In this document: piece by piece, positions 17,173-27,895 of the stretch
How positions within the stretch are numbered: position 1 is the stretch's first letter
How the letters are laid out: every line of letters begins with the position of its first letter
From: Verrucomicrobiales bacterium
GTDB taxonomy: Bacteria > Verrucomicrobiota > Verrucomicrobiia > Verrucomicrobiales > DEV007
Length of the DNA stretch: 64,000 nucleotides
Direction of reading: 5' to 3'
NCBI GenBank assembly: GCA_029213065.1
Contig: JARGPH010000023.1
Span: 36,847 to 100,846, forward strand
Program-made: the position numbers and the translations under genes
Notes under the pieces: model-generated
Seen by the model: only the letters and a program-made list of their open reading frames with translations
Databases searched by the model: none
Told to the model about the DNA's origin: nothing

Positions 17173-18369
17173 TTAGCGGCGCTTACGACCCGGTGGGCGT
17201 TTGCGACGAAGCGGTGCGGCAGGACTGTCGTCGAGGAGCGCTGTGTAGTTGTAGTCAAAGCCCTCGAGCTTGCGACGCTCGATCTTCTGTTCGACGAAGT
17301 GCTCAACCGCTGCGGCGTTTTCGAGTTCGTCGGCGGTGAGGATCGTGAAAGCGTCACCTTCCTGCTGGGCACGACCGGTTCGGCCGATACGGTGAACGTA
17401 ATCCTCAGGGTTTTCAGGGACCCGGTAGTTGATGACGTGGGTGACGCCTGAGACATCCAGTCCACGGGCGGCGATGTCGGTTGCGACGATGATGTTGAAG
17501 GTGCCGTCGCGGAATCCCTGGAGCGCTTTGGTTCGGTCGCTTTGTTTGATGTCCGAGTGCAGGGCGACCGGGTTGGTTCCGTCGATGTCCTTGAGGCGGG
17601 CGAGGAGCTGGTCGGCTTCTTTCTTCGTCCGCGTGAAAATCATGATGCTCTCGAATTTGGTTTTGTCGACGAGAGCGAGGATGAGGTCGTCGCGCTGATC
17701 CATGCCCACGGGGTAGAAGGCGTGGCTCACGGTTTCAGCCGGTGAACGGCGCCCCCCCACTTCGATGGAGATAGGATCGTTGAGTGCCCACTGTGCGAGC
17801 GTCTGGATCGCGGCAGGCATCGTCGCGGAGAAAAAGAGCGTCTGGCGTCCTTTCGGGCACTGATCGATGATCTTCTTCACGTCGGGAAGGAATCCCATGT
17901 CGAGCATGCGATCGACTTCGTCGAGAACGAGATACTTCAGTTCGCTGAGATCGAGGTTGCCCTTTTCGAGATGATCTAAAAGGCGTCCGGGAGTGGCGAG
18001 AATAACGTCCGGTTTCGTTTCAAGGGCTTCAATCTGGTGGCCGTATCCGACACCGCCGTGAATGAGAACCACGTTCATTGGCTTGTAGTAGCCGAACACG
18101 TTCATCTGATCTTCGACCTGCGCGGCAAGCTCACGGGTGGGCTCGAGGACGAGCACCTGTGGTTTTGTCGAGGGTCCCAGATTGCTGACGATGGGAAGAG
18201 AGAATGCGGCTGTTTTACCGGTTCCGGTCTGAGAAGCGCCGATGATATCGCGGCCGTTCAGGGCTTCGGGAATGGCCTGAGCCTGAATGGGAGTGGGTTC
18301 TTCGTATCCTGCACGGGTGACCGCGCGGAGAACCGGGCCTGATAGACCTAAATCTGCAAATGATGGCAT
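17173..18369 (-). CDS. DEAD-box RNA helicase, RhlE-like
   Basis: A 398-residue helicase with RecA-like domains 1 and 2 and a short basic tail (KRPPGRKRR). Motifs: Q motif PTPIQAQAI; I ASQTGTGKT; Ia PTRELAAQV; II LDEVDRMLDMGF; III SATMP; IV/V IFTRTKKEADQLL and TDIAARGLDV; VI HRIGRTGRA. Motif II reads DEVD rather than DEAD; the catalytic Asp-Glu pair and last Asp are kept, so activity is probably retained. It acts on cytoplasmic RNA structure, for example in ribosome assembly or decay. An RRM protein lies further downstream on the same strand. Confidence 0.95.
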   Translation of the reverse strand: MPSFADLGLSGPVLRAVTRAGYEEPTPIQAQAIPEALNGRDIIGASQTGTGKTAAFSLPIVSNLGPSTKPQVLVLEPTRELAAQVEDQMNVFGYYKPMNVVLIHGGVGYGHQIEALETKPDVILATPGRLLDHLEKGNLDLSELKYLVLDEVDRMLDMGFLPDVKKIIDQCPKGRQTLFFSATMPAAIQTLAQWALNDPISIEVGGRRSPAETVSHAFYPVGMDQRDDLILALVDKTKFESIMIFTRTKKEADQLLARLKDIDGTNPVALHSDIKQSDRTKALQGFRDGTFNIIVATDIAARGLDVSGVTHVINYRVPENPEDYVHRIGRTGRAQQEGDAFTILTADELENAAAVEHFVEQKIERRKLEGFDYNYTALLDDSPAAPLRRKRPPGRKRR

Positions 18370-18454
18370 CCCCGATCAACGCGGCTTAGAGCCTCGGTTT
18401 CAAGGGGAAATCACGATGATTGAGATGATTTTATCGTGATTCCGGTAAAGGAGC

Positions 18455-18922
18455 TCAATTTTTCCGCTTCGCTTTGCGACCGGCGAGGTGATAATCGAGC
18501 GAAACCTTCCCTGCTCCGCCGAGGGTGATTCCGATAAAAACAGCGAGGTAAAGCACCAGTGCCTGCGGGTGCAGGAGGGGTGACAGATCGATCGGAGCCA
18601 GAAGAACAAAGCCGGTGACGGCGGTGGCGATCAGTCCGTTAATACGGGAGAAAATGCCGAGAGCGATAGCGACAAGGGCAATTGCCATGAGGGCAACAAC
18701 CACCACGGTGAGGACATGGGGAAAAGGGAGACCTTTGTCGGCCAGCTGTGTTACGAGGTCCCATTCCGTTTTGCTCCAGACAAAGTCAATGGCGTGACGA
18801 ATCTGCTCGTAGAACTGGTAGTAGAAAAAAGTCAGCGCGGCAATGAAGCGGATCACGAAAAGTCCCACATCGGGAGAGTGGGGTTTTTCGGGACCGGTAT
18901 CGGGCAGAGGTTGAAACGACAT
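18455..18922 (-). CDS. DoxX-like four-helix membrane protein
   Basis: A 155-residue integral membrane protein. The ATG at 18922 (MSFQPLPDTG) precedes about four hydrophobic segments: LFVIRFIAALTFFYYQFY, LTVVVVALMAIALVAIALGI, LIATAVTGFVLLAPI and LVLYLAVFIGITLGGAGKVS. The final segment GGAGKVSLDYHL is the DoxX/DoxD-type C-terminal signature. A basic tail ends GRKAKRKN. Function unclear; family members are linked to quinone or thiosulfate metabolism, or have no known role. Confidence 0.82.
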   Translation of the reverse strand: MSFQPLPDTGPEKPHSPDVGLFVIRFIAALTFFYYQFYEQIRHAIDFVWSKTEWDLVTQLADKGLPFPHVLTVVVVALMAIALVAIALGIFSRINGLIATAVTGFVLLAPIDLSPLLHPQALVLYLAVFIGITLGGAGKVSLDYHLAGRKAKRKN

Positions 18923-19027
18923 GGTGTAGGAGACGCGCGGGAATGCTGACTGAAACACGATGACGCACTTTTTCGCAATGGAAAAGGTGGAACGGGGCGT
19001 GAAACCGAAATAGGAGAAAAGCCGATT

Positions 19028-21091
<2,064 letters not shown>

Positions 21092-21107
21092 TCAAAATGA
21101 ATTTATT

Positions 21108-21136
21108 AGTATATTCCATAATTACTGATAATTCAA
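21108..21136 (-). promoter_or_regulatory. Sigma-70-type promoter for the kinase gene
   Basis: Minus strand: TTGAAT (-35), a 17-base spacer, TATACT (-10). It lies in an AT-rich stretch between the divergent kinase and dgt genes. The implied leader before the kinase ATG is short, about 20-25 bases. Confidence 0.6.
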
Positions 21137-21240
21137 TTCTTATTGAGAAGCGGGATGGGAGGATGAACTCATTGCCTACAGGGGCCTCCTTGGTAGGTTG
21201 TCGGAGAGGGAGCATTCAGTTCATTCTTTTCAGTCAGGAC

Positions 21241-22515
21241 ATGCAAAACAAATTTTACGAATCTTTTGATACCGAACGCATCGAAACGGCTAAAACCGGA
21301 GGGGGCGGAGATTACCGTACTTCATTTCAGGTCGATCGGGATCGCATTATTCATACGTCTGCTTTCCGGCGTCTGCAGAATAAAACGCAGGTCTTTTTCA
21401 GTGGGGAATATGATTTCTATCGCACCCGTCTCACCCATTCAATCGAGGTGGCTCAGATCGGGCGCAGTATCTGCAACCGTCTCAACAGCACTTCGGACCT
21501 GCTGGGGGAGGACTACCGGATCGATGCGGATCTCGTCGAGGCGGCCTGTCTTTCTCATGACATCGGTCACCCCCCGTTCGGGCACACCGGTGAGCGAACC
21601 CTGCATCGGCTCATGCAGGAATACGGTGGATTTGAGGGCAATGCTCAAACTCTGCGCATTTTAACGAAGCTCCTTTTCGGTCCGGGGCGGGGGATGAATC
21701 CGTCACGTGCGCTCATGGACGGGGTTCTGAAATACAAAACGCTCTACGGCGAAGTTCCGGATCAGAAAAACCATTTTATCTACGCGGAGCAGAAGCCGAT
21801 TCTCGATTTCGTCGTCGGTGGCGAGACGTTTCCCGAGTCACTTTCCGCGGGAAAGCCCCGCAACGGGTTCAAGTCGATTGAGTGTCAGATCATGGACTGG
21901 GCTGATGACACCGCCTACTCGCTCAATGACATCGCCGACGGAATTCACGCCGCTTTTATCACCGTGGAAAAGGTCCACCAGTGGGCGGAGGCGCAGGACG
22001 ACCTTACGAGTGCGGATGAAGCTTTGATTGAGGAGTTGATTGAGGCGATGCGGCGCGGGCGGGTTGAGTCGGCGATTGGGAAAAAGATCGGGGCCTTCAT
22101 CAATTCCGCTCAGCTGGAAACGTCGGAGGGATTTCTCAGCGGTGCTTCGGCGCGCCATCGCTACCGTCTCTCGATTGATCCGGTGACCGATGCGGCCTGC
22201 TCGCTGTATAAGCGGATTTCGCTGGGGCTTGTCTTTAAAAGCCGGCAGCTTCAGCAGCTTGATCGAAAGTCCGACTACATCTTGAGCCGCCTTTTTGAGG
22301 TCTTTGCTGAACAGTATGTTAATCCGGCTCCCGGAGTGATGAAGTTCACCTTACTCAGTGAGGAAGAGGAAAGCCTCATTCAAGCTGAAGAAACTGAGTC
22401 CGGTCGCGCCCGCATTATTTGCGACGTCCTCGCGAAAATGACCGACGGCATCGCAACCCGGACCTACAAGCGACTTTTCGACGCCGACTTCGGATCGATT
22501 GTCGACCTGGTTTGA
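21241..22515 (+). CDS. dgt: Deoxyguanosinetriphosphate triphosphohydrolase (dGTPase)
   Basis: A 424-residue HD-domain hydrolase that splits dNTPs, typically dGTP, into the nucleoside and triphosphate. Key parts: RDRIIHTSAFRRLQNKTQVF is the family N-terminal signature; the first metal His is in RTRLTHSIEVAQI; the HD pair is in CLSHDIGHPPFGHTGE; and MDWADDTAYSLNDI carries the later Asp ligand. The open frame starts at 21085, but the ATG at 21241 (MQNKFYES) is favoured because upstream codons overlap the divergent kinase promoter. Likely role: dNTP pool control or defence-like nucleotide depletion. A hairpin follows the stop. Confidence 0.94.
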   Translation: MQNKFYESFDTERIETAKTGGGGDYRTSFQVDRDRIIHTSAFRRLQNKTQVFFSGEYDFYRTRLTHSIEVAQIGRSICNRLNSTSDLLGEDYRIDADLVEAACLSHDIGHPPFGHTGERTLHRLMQEYGGFEGNAQTLRILTKLLFGPGRGMNPSRALMDGVLKYKTLYGEVPDQKNHFIYAEQKPILDFVVGGETFPESLSAGKPRNGFKSIECQIMDWADDTAYSLNDIADGIHAAFITVEKVHQWAEAQDDLTSADEALIEELIEAMRRGRVESAIGKKIGAFINSAQLETSEGFLSGASARHRYRLSIDPVTDAACSLYKRISLGLVFKSRQLQQLDRKSDYILSRLFEVFAEQYVNPAPGVMKFTLLSEEEESLIQAEETESGRARIICDVLAKMTDGIATRTYKRLFDADFGSIVDLV

Positions 22516-22568
22516 GAAGAGGGACAGCCCGGACGCGAGCCTCGAAAAGCATCGGTCAGGCGCGGGTA

Positions 22569-22605
22569 TTCAACCCTCTTGAGTCAGGCAGCTAAGAGGG
22601 TTGAA
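22569..22605 (+). other. Perfect 12-bp hairpin after dgt
   Basis: TTCAACCCTCTT and AAGAGGGTTGAA pair exactly around a 13-base loop, 53 bases past the dgt stop and 32 bases before the next ATG. No T tract follows, so it may be a Rho-type or mRNA-stability hairpin, or a regulator site, rather than an intrinsic terminator. Confidence 0.6.
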
Positions 22606-22636
22606 TCTGCTCTTGTGATACGCTTTACTGCGGGAC

Positions 22637-23074
22637 ATGAAATTGGAACCAGGCGGACAACCGGGCGGAGAGATCAAGTTTTTGATCGGGGCAGTGCTTG
22701 CTGTGGTCGGCGTGTGGCTCTTTTTTGATTCGGTTCGATTCACGACCGGGCATGGCGGGCTCATCTCCAACTCAATCGGCCGCGGTCGTGGTGGTGGAGG
22801 CGGCGGGCTCATGGAAACCACTTCGATGGGGATTGTCCTCGTTCCGCTTTTTATCGGAATCATCGCGCTGTTTTTCAATGCCCGTCAGAAATGGGGATGG
22901 ATCCTGACGGGACTGGGTCTCGTCATCCTCGGAGTTGAGGTGGTGAGTCGATTCCGCCCCGTCATTGCAATCAAGGGCACGCACCTTTTTCTGCTCATTA
23001 TTCTCATTGCCGGCGGGATTGGTCTTATGCTGCGAGGCTACGTGGAGGACAGAAAACGCGGCGACAAGTCGTAA
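22637..23074 (+). CDS. Small four-helix membrane protein of unknown function
   Basis: A 145-residue protein with hydrophobic segments at about 15-33, 62-78, 83-103 and 112-130, and a Gly-rich loop (SIGRGRGGGGGGLMETTSMG) between the first two. No known catalytic motif. Only seven bases separate its stop from the AEC transporter start, so the two are almost certainly cotranscribed. Function unknown; an accessory role to the transporter is possible by position only. Confidence 0.7.
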   Translation: MKLEPGGQPGGEIKFLIGAVLAVVGVWLFFDSVRFTTGHGGLISNSIGRGRGGGGGGLMETTSMGIVLVPLFIGIIALFFNARQKWGWILTGLGLVILGVEVVSRFRPVIAIKGTHLFLLIILIAGGIGLMLRGYVEDRKRGDKS

Positions 23075-23080
23075 ACGGGC

Positions 23081-24025
23081 ATGCCTTCATACTTGACGAT
23101 TTTTTCGGCCACGCTGCCGATCTTTCTGATTATCGCGATCGGATTCTTCTTCAATCGCCGCGGCTGGCTGAATGAGGAAACGGAGGTCGGGGTCATGAAG
23201 CTCGGGCTGAATTTGCTCGTGCCCTGTCTGATTCTGAATCTTATTCCAGGTAATCCGGCTCTGGAAAAGTTGAGTTCCGCGGGCTGGGCGATCGGGCTCG
23301 GTTTCGTGCTCATCGTTCTCGGGTTCGGGGTCGCATGGGTCGTGGCGCGACTTTCGGGACTTCACCGGGGTGAAGGTTTGCGGACCTTCACAATTTCGAC
23401 GGGGATTCAAAATTACGGTTACCTCCCCTTGCCGATTCTGGTGGAGCTGTTTCCTGACAATCCCGGGCCGGCCGGTCTCGTCTTCGTCCACGGGGTCGGG
23501 GTTGAGCTCGCGATGTGGACGATAGGACTCGCGATTCTGACGAAGAAATCGGGGCTGAGGTCGCTCGTGAACGGCCCGTTTCTCGCCGTGGTCGGATCCT
23601 TGATTCTCAATTTCACGGGAGGACATCACTACATCCCCGGCATCGTCACGACGATCACCGAAATGTTGGGCCGTTGCGCGATCCCCATGGCCATCTTCAT
23701 GATCGGCGCGACGATGAGCAAATTTTTCACGAAAGGGATTCTTGAGGATGCCTTGCGGGTTGCCTTCGCGAGCAGCTTTGCGCGGATTGTTCTGCTCGCT
23801 GCGCTGATGCTGGTCGTGGCAAAATACGCCCCCATCGGCGATGACCTGAAACGGCTTCTCGTGGTCCAAGCGGCAATGCCGGCGGCGGTTTATCCCATCG
23901 TGCTGTCGCGGCTCTTCGGCGGGCAGCCCGAGGTGGCGATCAAAGTGGTCCTCGCGACGTCGTTTGTGAGTTTGATCACCTCACCACTTGTGATCGCGTG
24001 GGGTTTGACCTGGCTGGGTGTTTGA
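23081..24025 (+). CDS. AEC-family (auxin efflux carrier-like) permease
   Basis: A 314-residue membrane protein with about ten helices. The first half opens TIFSATLPIFLIIAIGFFFNRRGWL and includes NLLVPCLILNLI; the central GIQNYGYLPLPILVELF is a family hallmark, and the C-terminal half has VVQAAMPAAVYPIVLSRLFGG. It is a probable secondary carrier of organic anions or similar solutes in the inner membrane. The substrate cannot be predicted. It is cotranscribed with the small membrane protein upstream. Confidence 0.88.
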   Translation: MPSYLTIFSATLPIFLIIAIGFFFNRRGWLNEETEVGVMKLGLNLLVPCLILNLIPGNPALEKLSSAGWAIGLGFVLIVLGFGVAWVVARLSGLHRGEGLRTFTISTGIQNYGYLPLPILVELFPDNPGPAGLVFVHGVGVELAMWTIGLAILTKKSGLRSLVNGPFLAVVGSLILNFTGGHHYIPGIVTTITEMLGRCAIPMAIFMIGATMSKFFTKGILEDALRVAFASSFARIVLLAALMLVVAKYAPIGDDLKRLLVVQAAMPAAVYPIVLSRLFGGQPEVAIKVVLATSFVSLITSPLVIAWGLTWLGV

Positions 24026-24192
24026 GATTGTGGCTTTCGAAAGTGGCGGAGAGTGCCGACGAGAGGCTCGCGCTGCCAACGGGACCAACTTCGATGCTAC
24101 GAACGCCCTAACTGACAGGCTATGAGGTCCACTCGCTTGGCGCTCGCCGCCACATTGCGTCAGGGTGCACGCTATACGTGGATTCGGACCTG

Positions 24193-24215
24193 CCGCCTCC
24201 TTGACCGCGAGGCGG
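24193..24215. other. Short inverted repeat upstream of the DUF1549/1553 gene
   Basis: CCGCCTC and GAGGCGG flank a nine-base loop, 27 bases before the ATG at 24242. It could be a weak terminator of the upstream transcript or an operator. The remainder of the 216-base gap shows nothing recognisable. Confidence 0.35.
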
Positions 24216-24241
24216 TTGATCCCCGATGGTAGGTGAGCGCT

Positions 24242-27200
24242 ATGTACAGAATTTTCTTCATATTCCCCGCCGTGTTTTTTCTGCTTTCTTCGGCAGGGGC
24301 AGCGGAACCTTCGACTTTTGAAAAGGCGGTTCTCGATTCCGAGCCGGTCGCGCACTGGTCTTTTTCCAGTGACGGAGATCTCAAGGTGAAGAAAACGAAA
24401 AACAAAGAGATCACCGACAAGGGGCCGATGGCTCCTGAGTATCCTCTCTTCGGGAAAAGCAATGAGGCTCTGCGTCTCGATGGAGGGGAGCGCGTTGTCA
24501 TTCCCGACGAAGGTGAAAATTCCCGTTTCGATTTCGATAACGGTGATGCGATCACGTTGGAGGCGATGATCAACCCCACGAAATTCAACGGGCAGGCCGC
24601 GATTATTTCAAAAGGACGCACTCACAACGCAGGGTTTCCGAATAATAATCAGAACTGGGCTTTGCGCCTCAAATCGGTCGCGGGTCAGGCGGGTGTGAAT
24701 TTTCTCTTCCGAAGTCGGGATCAGAAAGACAAGCGGGGTGACTGGCATCGCTGGACCACGGTTTCGGGAATCGGGGTGAATACCGGCTGGCACCATGTCG
24801 CAGTGAGCTACGAGTTCGGTAAGCCGGAATCGATTCGTGCCTACATTGACGGGAAAGAGATTAAGGGCACTTGGGATATGGGAGGCCCGACCACGGCACC
24901 TCCGGTGATCGATAATGATGAGATCTGGATTGGTTCCTCGACTGCGGGAAGCCTCGGAAATTCATTTATTGGCAACCTCGATGAAATCGCGGTCTATCGG
25001 AAAACGATTCCGGCGGAGACTTTCATGACTCGTTACGAGCGGGTCGAGCCCCCCATGGTGTTGCCCGAAGCTGAGAAAGGTGTCGTGAAGCTTCACATGT
25101 ACGGACCCGTTGAGAGCAATGTAAAATTCCCCAATGATCCCGGCAAGCCGCTCATTTCATGGGACCAGAAGGCGATGGGCTTCATCCGGATTCCGCGGAA
25201 GTTCGACGATTGGGGGGTGCGCGAAGACTGGGGAACCGGGGTCATCGTTCGCGCTGTCACCGAGATCGAGCTCGAGCCCGGTGAATACGAATTTCTGGGT
25301 CGTTCGCGGACGGTTTCGCAACTTTTTGTCGACGGGAAAAAGATTCTCGACTTCCCCAAGGTGGGTCGGGGCGGAGGTGCGCACAACCATGTGCAACCGG
25401 TGCCGGATGTGCCGCGTCCGGGGATGCGTCCTCATGCGATGGACGACGTCGAGAAGATTGTGAAATTCACCAGCCCCGGCGGAACTCACACGGTCGTGTT
25501 TGATGTCATGGTGGGCGGACCGAAGATCCGTCTCGAGTTTGGCGAAACCTGTCTCGCGATCGCGAAAGGGGATGAGATTTTTCAGATCGTTGCCCCCGGA
25601 GCAGAGCAGGGGCCGAAATTAACAGACGAGGGCTGGGGCGCCTTCGCTGCCGAAACCGGCGAGATGCTCGATCATTTCGATCGTGACAATCGCCGGGCGG
25701 CCGACAGGCAGGCGGGGTATTGGAAAAAGCGTCACGAGCTTGCCGTGAAGCACCTCGCGGGGGAGTCGCGCGGCAACAGTATCGATGGTCTCATTCTCGC
25801 CCGCCTTGAGGAGGCGCGTAAAAACTCAGGTGATGCGGATTCTTTCTTTAATAAAGAGGTCCGGCCCATTTTTGCGGAGCACTGCTACCGGTGTCATGGG
25901 GAAAAGGAAAAGGGTGAGTTGAATTTGCAGGAGCAGGCGAGTCTTCTCGCCGGTGGCGAATCCGGAATCCCCGCGATCGTTCCCGGCGATCCTCATCAAA
26001 GTTTTCTGATTGAAGTGGTCGGACCTGAGGCGGGCGATGACAAGATGCCTCCGAAGGGGGACGGGCTGTCGGAGAAGGAGGTCGCGATTCTGAAAAAATG
26101 GGTCAAAGACGAGGGTGGAAAAATTCAGAATGCCGCGCTGGAAATCGCAGACCAGACTCCGGTGGTCGACGATCTCACCTTTCTCCGGAGAGTCTGGATC
26201 GACACGGTCGGGGTTTCCCCTCCGGTGAAGGATATCCGTGCCTTTCAAGCCGATCCCTCTCCCGACAAGCGCGAGAAAATGATCGACAGGCTTCTCGCCG
26301 ATGATCGATGGGCTGACAATCAGGTTGGCTACTGGCAGGATGTCCTCGCGGAAAACCCGAATCTTCTCAAACCGATGTTGAACAACACGGGGCCGTTTCG
26401 TTTCTGGATTCTCGAAGCGCTTCGAGACAATAAGCCGATGGACCGATTTGCGACGGAGCTGATCACAATGCGGGGAAGCACCTGGGGCGGAGGAGCCGGC
26501 GGTTTCGGCGTTGCGACTCAGAATGATGTCCCCATGGCGGCGAAGGCTCATATCGTGGGAACGGCCTTTCTCGGTGTTGATATGAAATGTGCCCGCTGTC
26601 ACGATGCGCCTTATCACGAAACGACGCAGGAGGATCTTTTCAAAATGGCTGCGATGCTGGAGCAGAAAGAAATCCAGGTGCCGAAAACGAGCAGTGTTCC
26701 CGCTGCCTTTTTTGATCATGTTGAGAAAGGCGGTCGCGAATCGCTGATCGAGGTGACGCTTCCGATTGGGGCGAAAGTTCAAGCGGAGTGGCCTTTTGAT
26801 GAGTTTACTTCCGAAATTCCGGACGGGATCATCAACGATCCGAATGACACCCGTGAGCGGATCGCGGCAGATGTGACCTTTTCGCGGAGGTTTGCCGAGG
26901 TGCTTGTGAACCGGATGTGGAGCCGCTACCTCGGTGCGGGAATTGTAGAGCCGGTCGATGACTGGGAAGGGCATGCTCCGGTCGATGCCGACCTGCTCGC
27001 CCACCTCACTGATGAATTTATTCGCGGCGGCTACGACCTGAAAAGTCTCGTGCGAATGATCATGAATTCGAGGCTCTACCAGCAGGAGGCTCAGGATCTT
27101 CCCGCGAACATCGTCGACGCTGACCGCTTTTTTGAAGCTCCCTACCGTCGCCGGATGATGGCTGAACAGGTCGTCGACAATGCCTGGCACATTGCCGGCA

Positions 27201-27871
27201 AGGAGATGGATCTCGGTTTACTGACGATGGACATGGAAGGGCGCCTTGCTCCCAATTACTTTCTGAACTTCGGATCCCCGCAAAAGGCATGGGAGTTTTC
27301 CACACTCGCAAATGAGCGTGATCGCCCCAGCCTCGCGATGCCGAAGATACAGGCGGTCGTCGATGTCTTGCGTGCTTTCGGGTGGAGAAATTCACGGCAG
27401 GAGCCGACTTCACATCGCGTCGAGGATCCCAACCCGCTCCAGCCCGGCGTTCTCGCCAACGGGGTCATGGGAAGCTGGATGACGCGACTGACAGATGATT
27501 CGGAGATCACGCAGCTTTGTGTTGAAGCCGATTCAGTCGAGTGGTTGACCGATCAGCTCTACCTGCGATTTTTAACGAGAAAGCCCACGCCGGAAGAGCG
27601 GGATACCTTTCACGCCCTCCTCTCGGATGGATTTGAAAACCGCATCGTTCCGAAGGAGGAGCTGGCACCGGCTCCGAAAGCAGAGCGCATGCCCTACGTT
27701 TCGTGGTCGAACCACCTTCATTCCGAGGCCAATTCGATCAAGCAAAAGGAGGAAGCGTTGGCACGTGCCGGCGATCCCCCGACCCGCTACCTGAAAACGC
27801 ACTGGCGCGAGCAGGCCGAGGACGCTCTCTGGGCGCTCTTGAATGCGCCTGAAATGATCATGGTGCCCTAG
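24242..27871 (+). CDS. LamG / PSCyt1 / DUF1549 / DUF1553 exported protein
   Basis: A 1209-residue exported protein of the PVC-specific type. Signal peptide 1-20. A LamG/concanavalin-like domain spans about 90-270 (ITLEAMINPTKFNGQAAIIS, WHHVAVSYEFGKPESIRAYI). A beta-rich PA14-like domain follows at about 290-440. A cytochrome c-like PSCyt1 domain (about 540-630) has the haem motif CYRCH in IFAEHCYRCHGEKEKGEL. DUF1549 (about 640-860) includes a second CxxCH (CARCHDAPYHETT), and DUF1553 (about 870-1205) has RRFAEVLVNRMWSRYLGAG. The start at 24242 is preferred over one three codons earlier. It is paired with the DUF1501 gene 24 bases downstream. Its biochemical role is unknown; the haem motifs suggest an electron-transfer or oxidase function in the periplasm. 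Confidence 0.92.
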   Translation: MYRIFFIFPAVFFLLSSAGAAEPSTFEKAVLDSEPVAHWSFSSDGDLKVKKTKNKEITDKGPMAPEYPLFGKSNEALRLDGGERVVIPDEGENSRFDFDNGDAITLEAMINPTKFNGQAAIISKGRTHNAGFPNNNQNWALRLKSVAGQAGVNFLFRSRDQKDKRGDWHRWTTVSGIGVNTGWHHVAVSYEFGKPESIRAYIDGKEIKGTWDMGGPTTAPPVIDNDEIWIGSSTAGSLGNSFIGNLDEIAVYRKTIPAETFMTRYERVEPPMVLPEAEKGVVKLHMYGPVESNVKFPNDPGKPLISWDQKAMGFIRIPRKFDDWGVREDWGTGVIVRAVTEIELEPGEYEFLGRSRTVSQLFVDGKKILDFPKVGRGGGAHNHVQPVPDVPRPGMRPHAMDDVEKIVKFTSPGGTHTVVFDVMVGGPKIRLEFGETCLAIAKGDEIFQIVAPGAEQGPKLTDEGWGAFAAETGEMLDHFDRDNRRAADRQAGYWKKRHELAVKHLAGESRGNSIDGLILARLEEARKNSGDADSFFNKEVRPIFAEHCYRCHGEKEKGELNLQEQASLLAGGESGIPAIVPGDPHQSFLIEVVGPEAGDDKMPPKGDGLSEKEVAILKKWVKDEGGKIQNAALEIADQTPVVDDLTFLRRVWIDTVGVSPPVKDIRAFQADPSPDKREKMIDRLLADDRWADNQVGYWQDVLAENPNLLKPMLNNTGPFRFWILEALRDNKPMDRFATELITMRGSTWGGGAGGFGVATQNDVPMAAKAHIVGTAFLGVDMKCARCHDAPYHETTQEDLFKMAAMLEQKEIQVPKTSSVPAAFFDHVEKGGRESLIEVTLPIGAKVQAEWPFDEFTSEIPDGIINDPNDTRERIAADVTFSRRFAEVLVNRMWSRYLGAGIVEPVDDWEGHAPVDADLLAHLTDEFIRGGYDLKSLVRMIMNSRLYQQEAQDLPANIVDADRFFEAPYRRRMMAEQVVDNAWHIAGKEMDLGLLTMDMEGRLAPNYFLNFGSPQKAWEFSTLANERDRPSLAMPKIQAVVDVLRAFGWRNSRQEPTSHRVEDPNPLQPGVLANGVMGSWMTRLTDDSEITQLCVEADSVEWLTDQLYLRFLTRKPTPEERDTFHALLSDGFENRIVPKEELAPAPKAERMPYVSWSNHLHSEANSIKQKEEALARAGDPPTRYLKTHWREQAEDALWALLNAPEMIMVP

Positions 27872-27895
27872 CTCAACTGAAATTAGAAGAATTCA

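Noticed and set aside
25826..27190. Minus-strand open frame of 454 codons
   Set aside because: It lies wholly inside the DUF1549/1553 gene on the other strand; long antisense frames are expected in this GC-rich coding style and it has no family motif.
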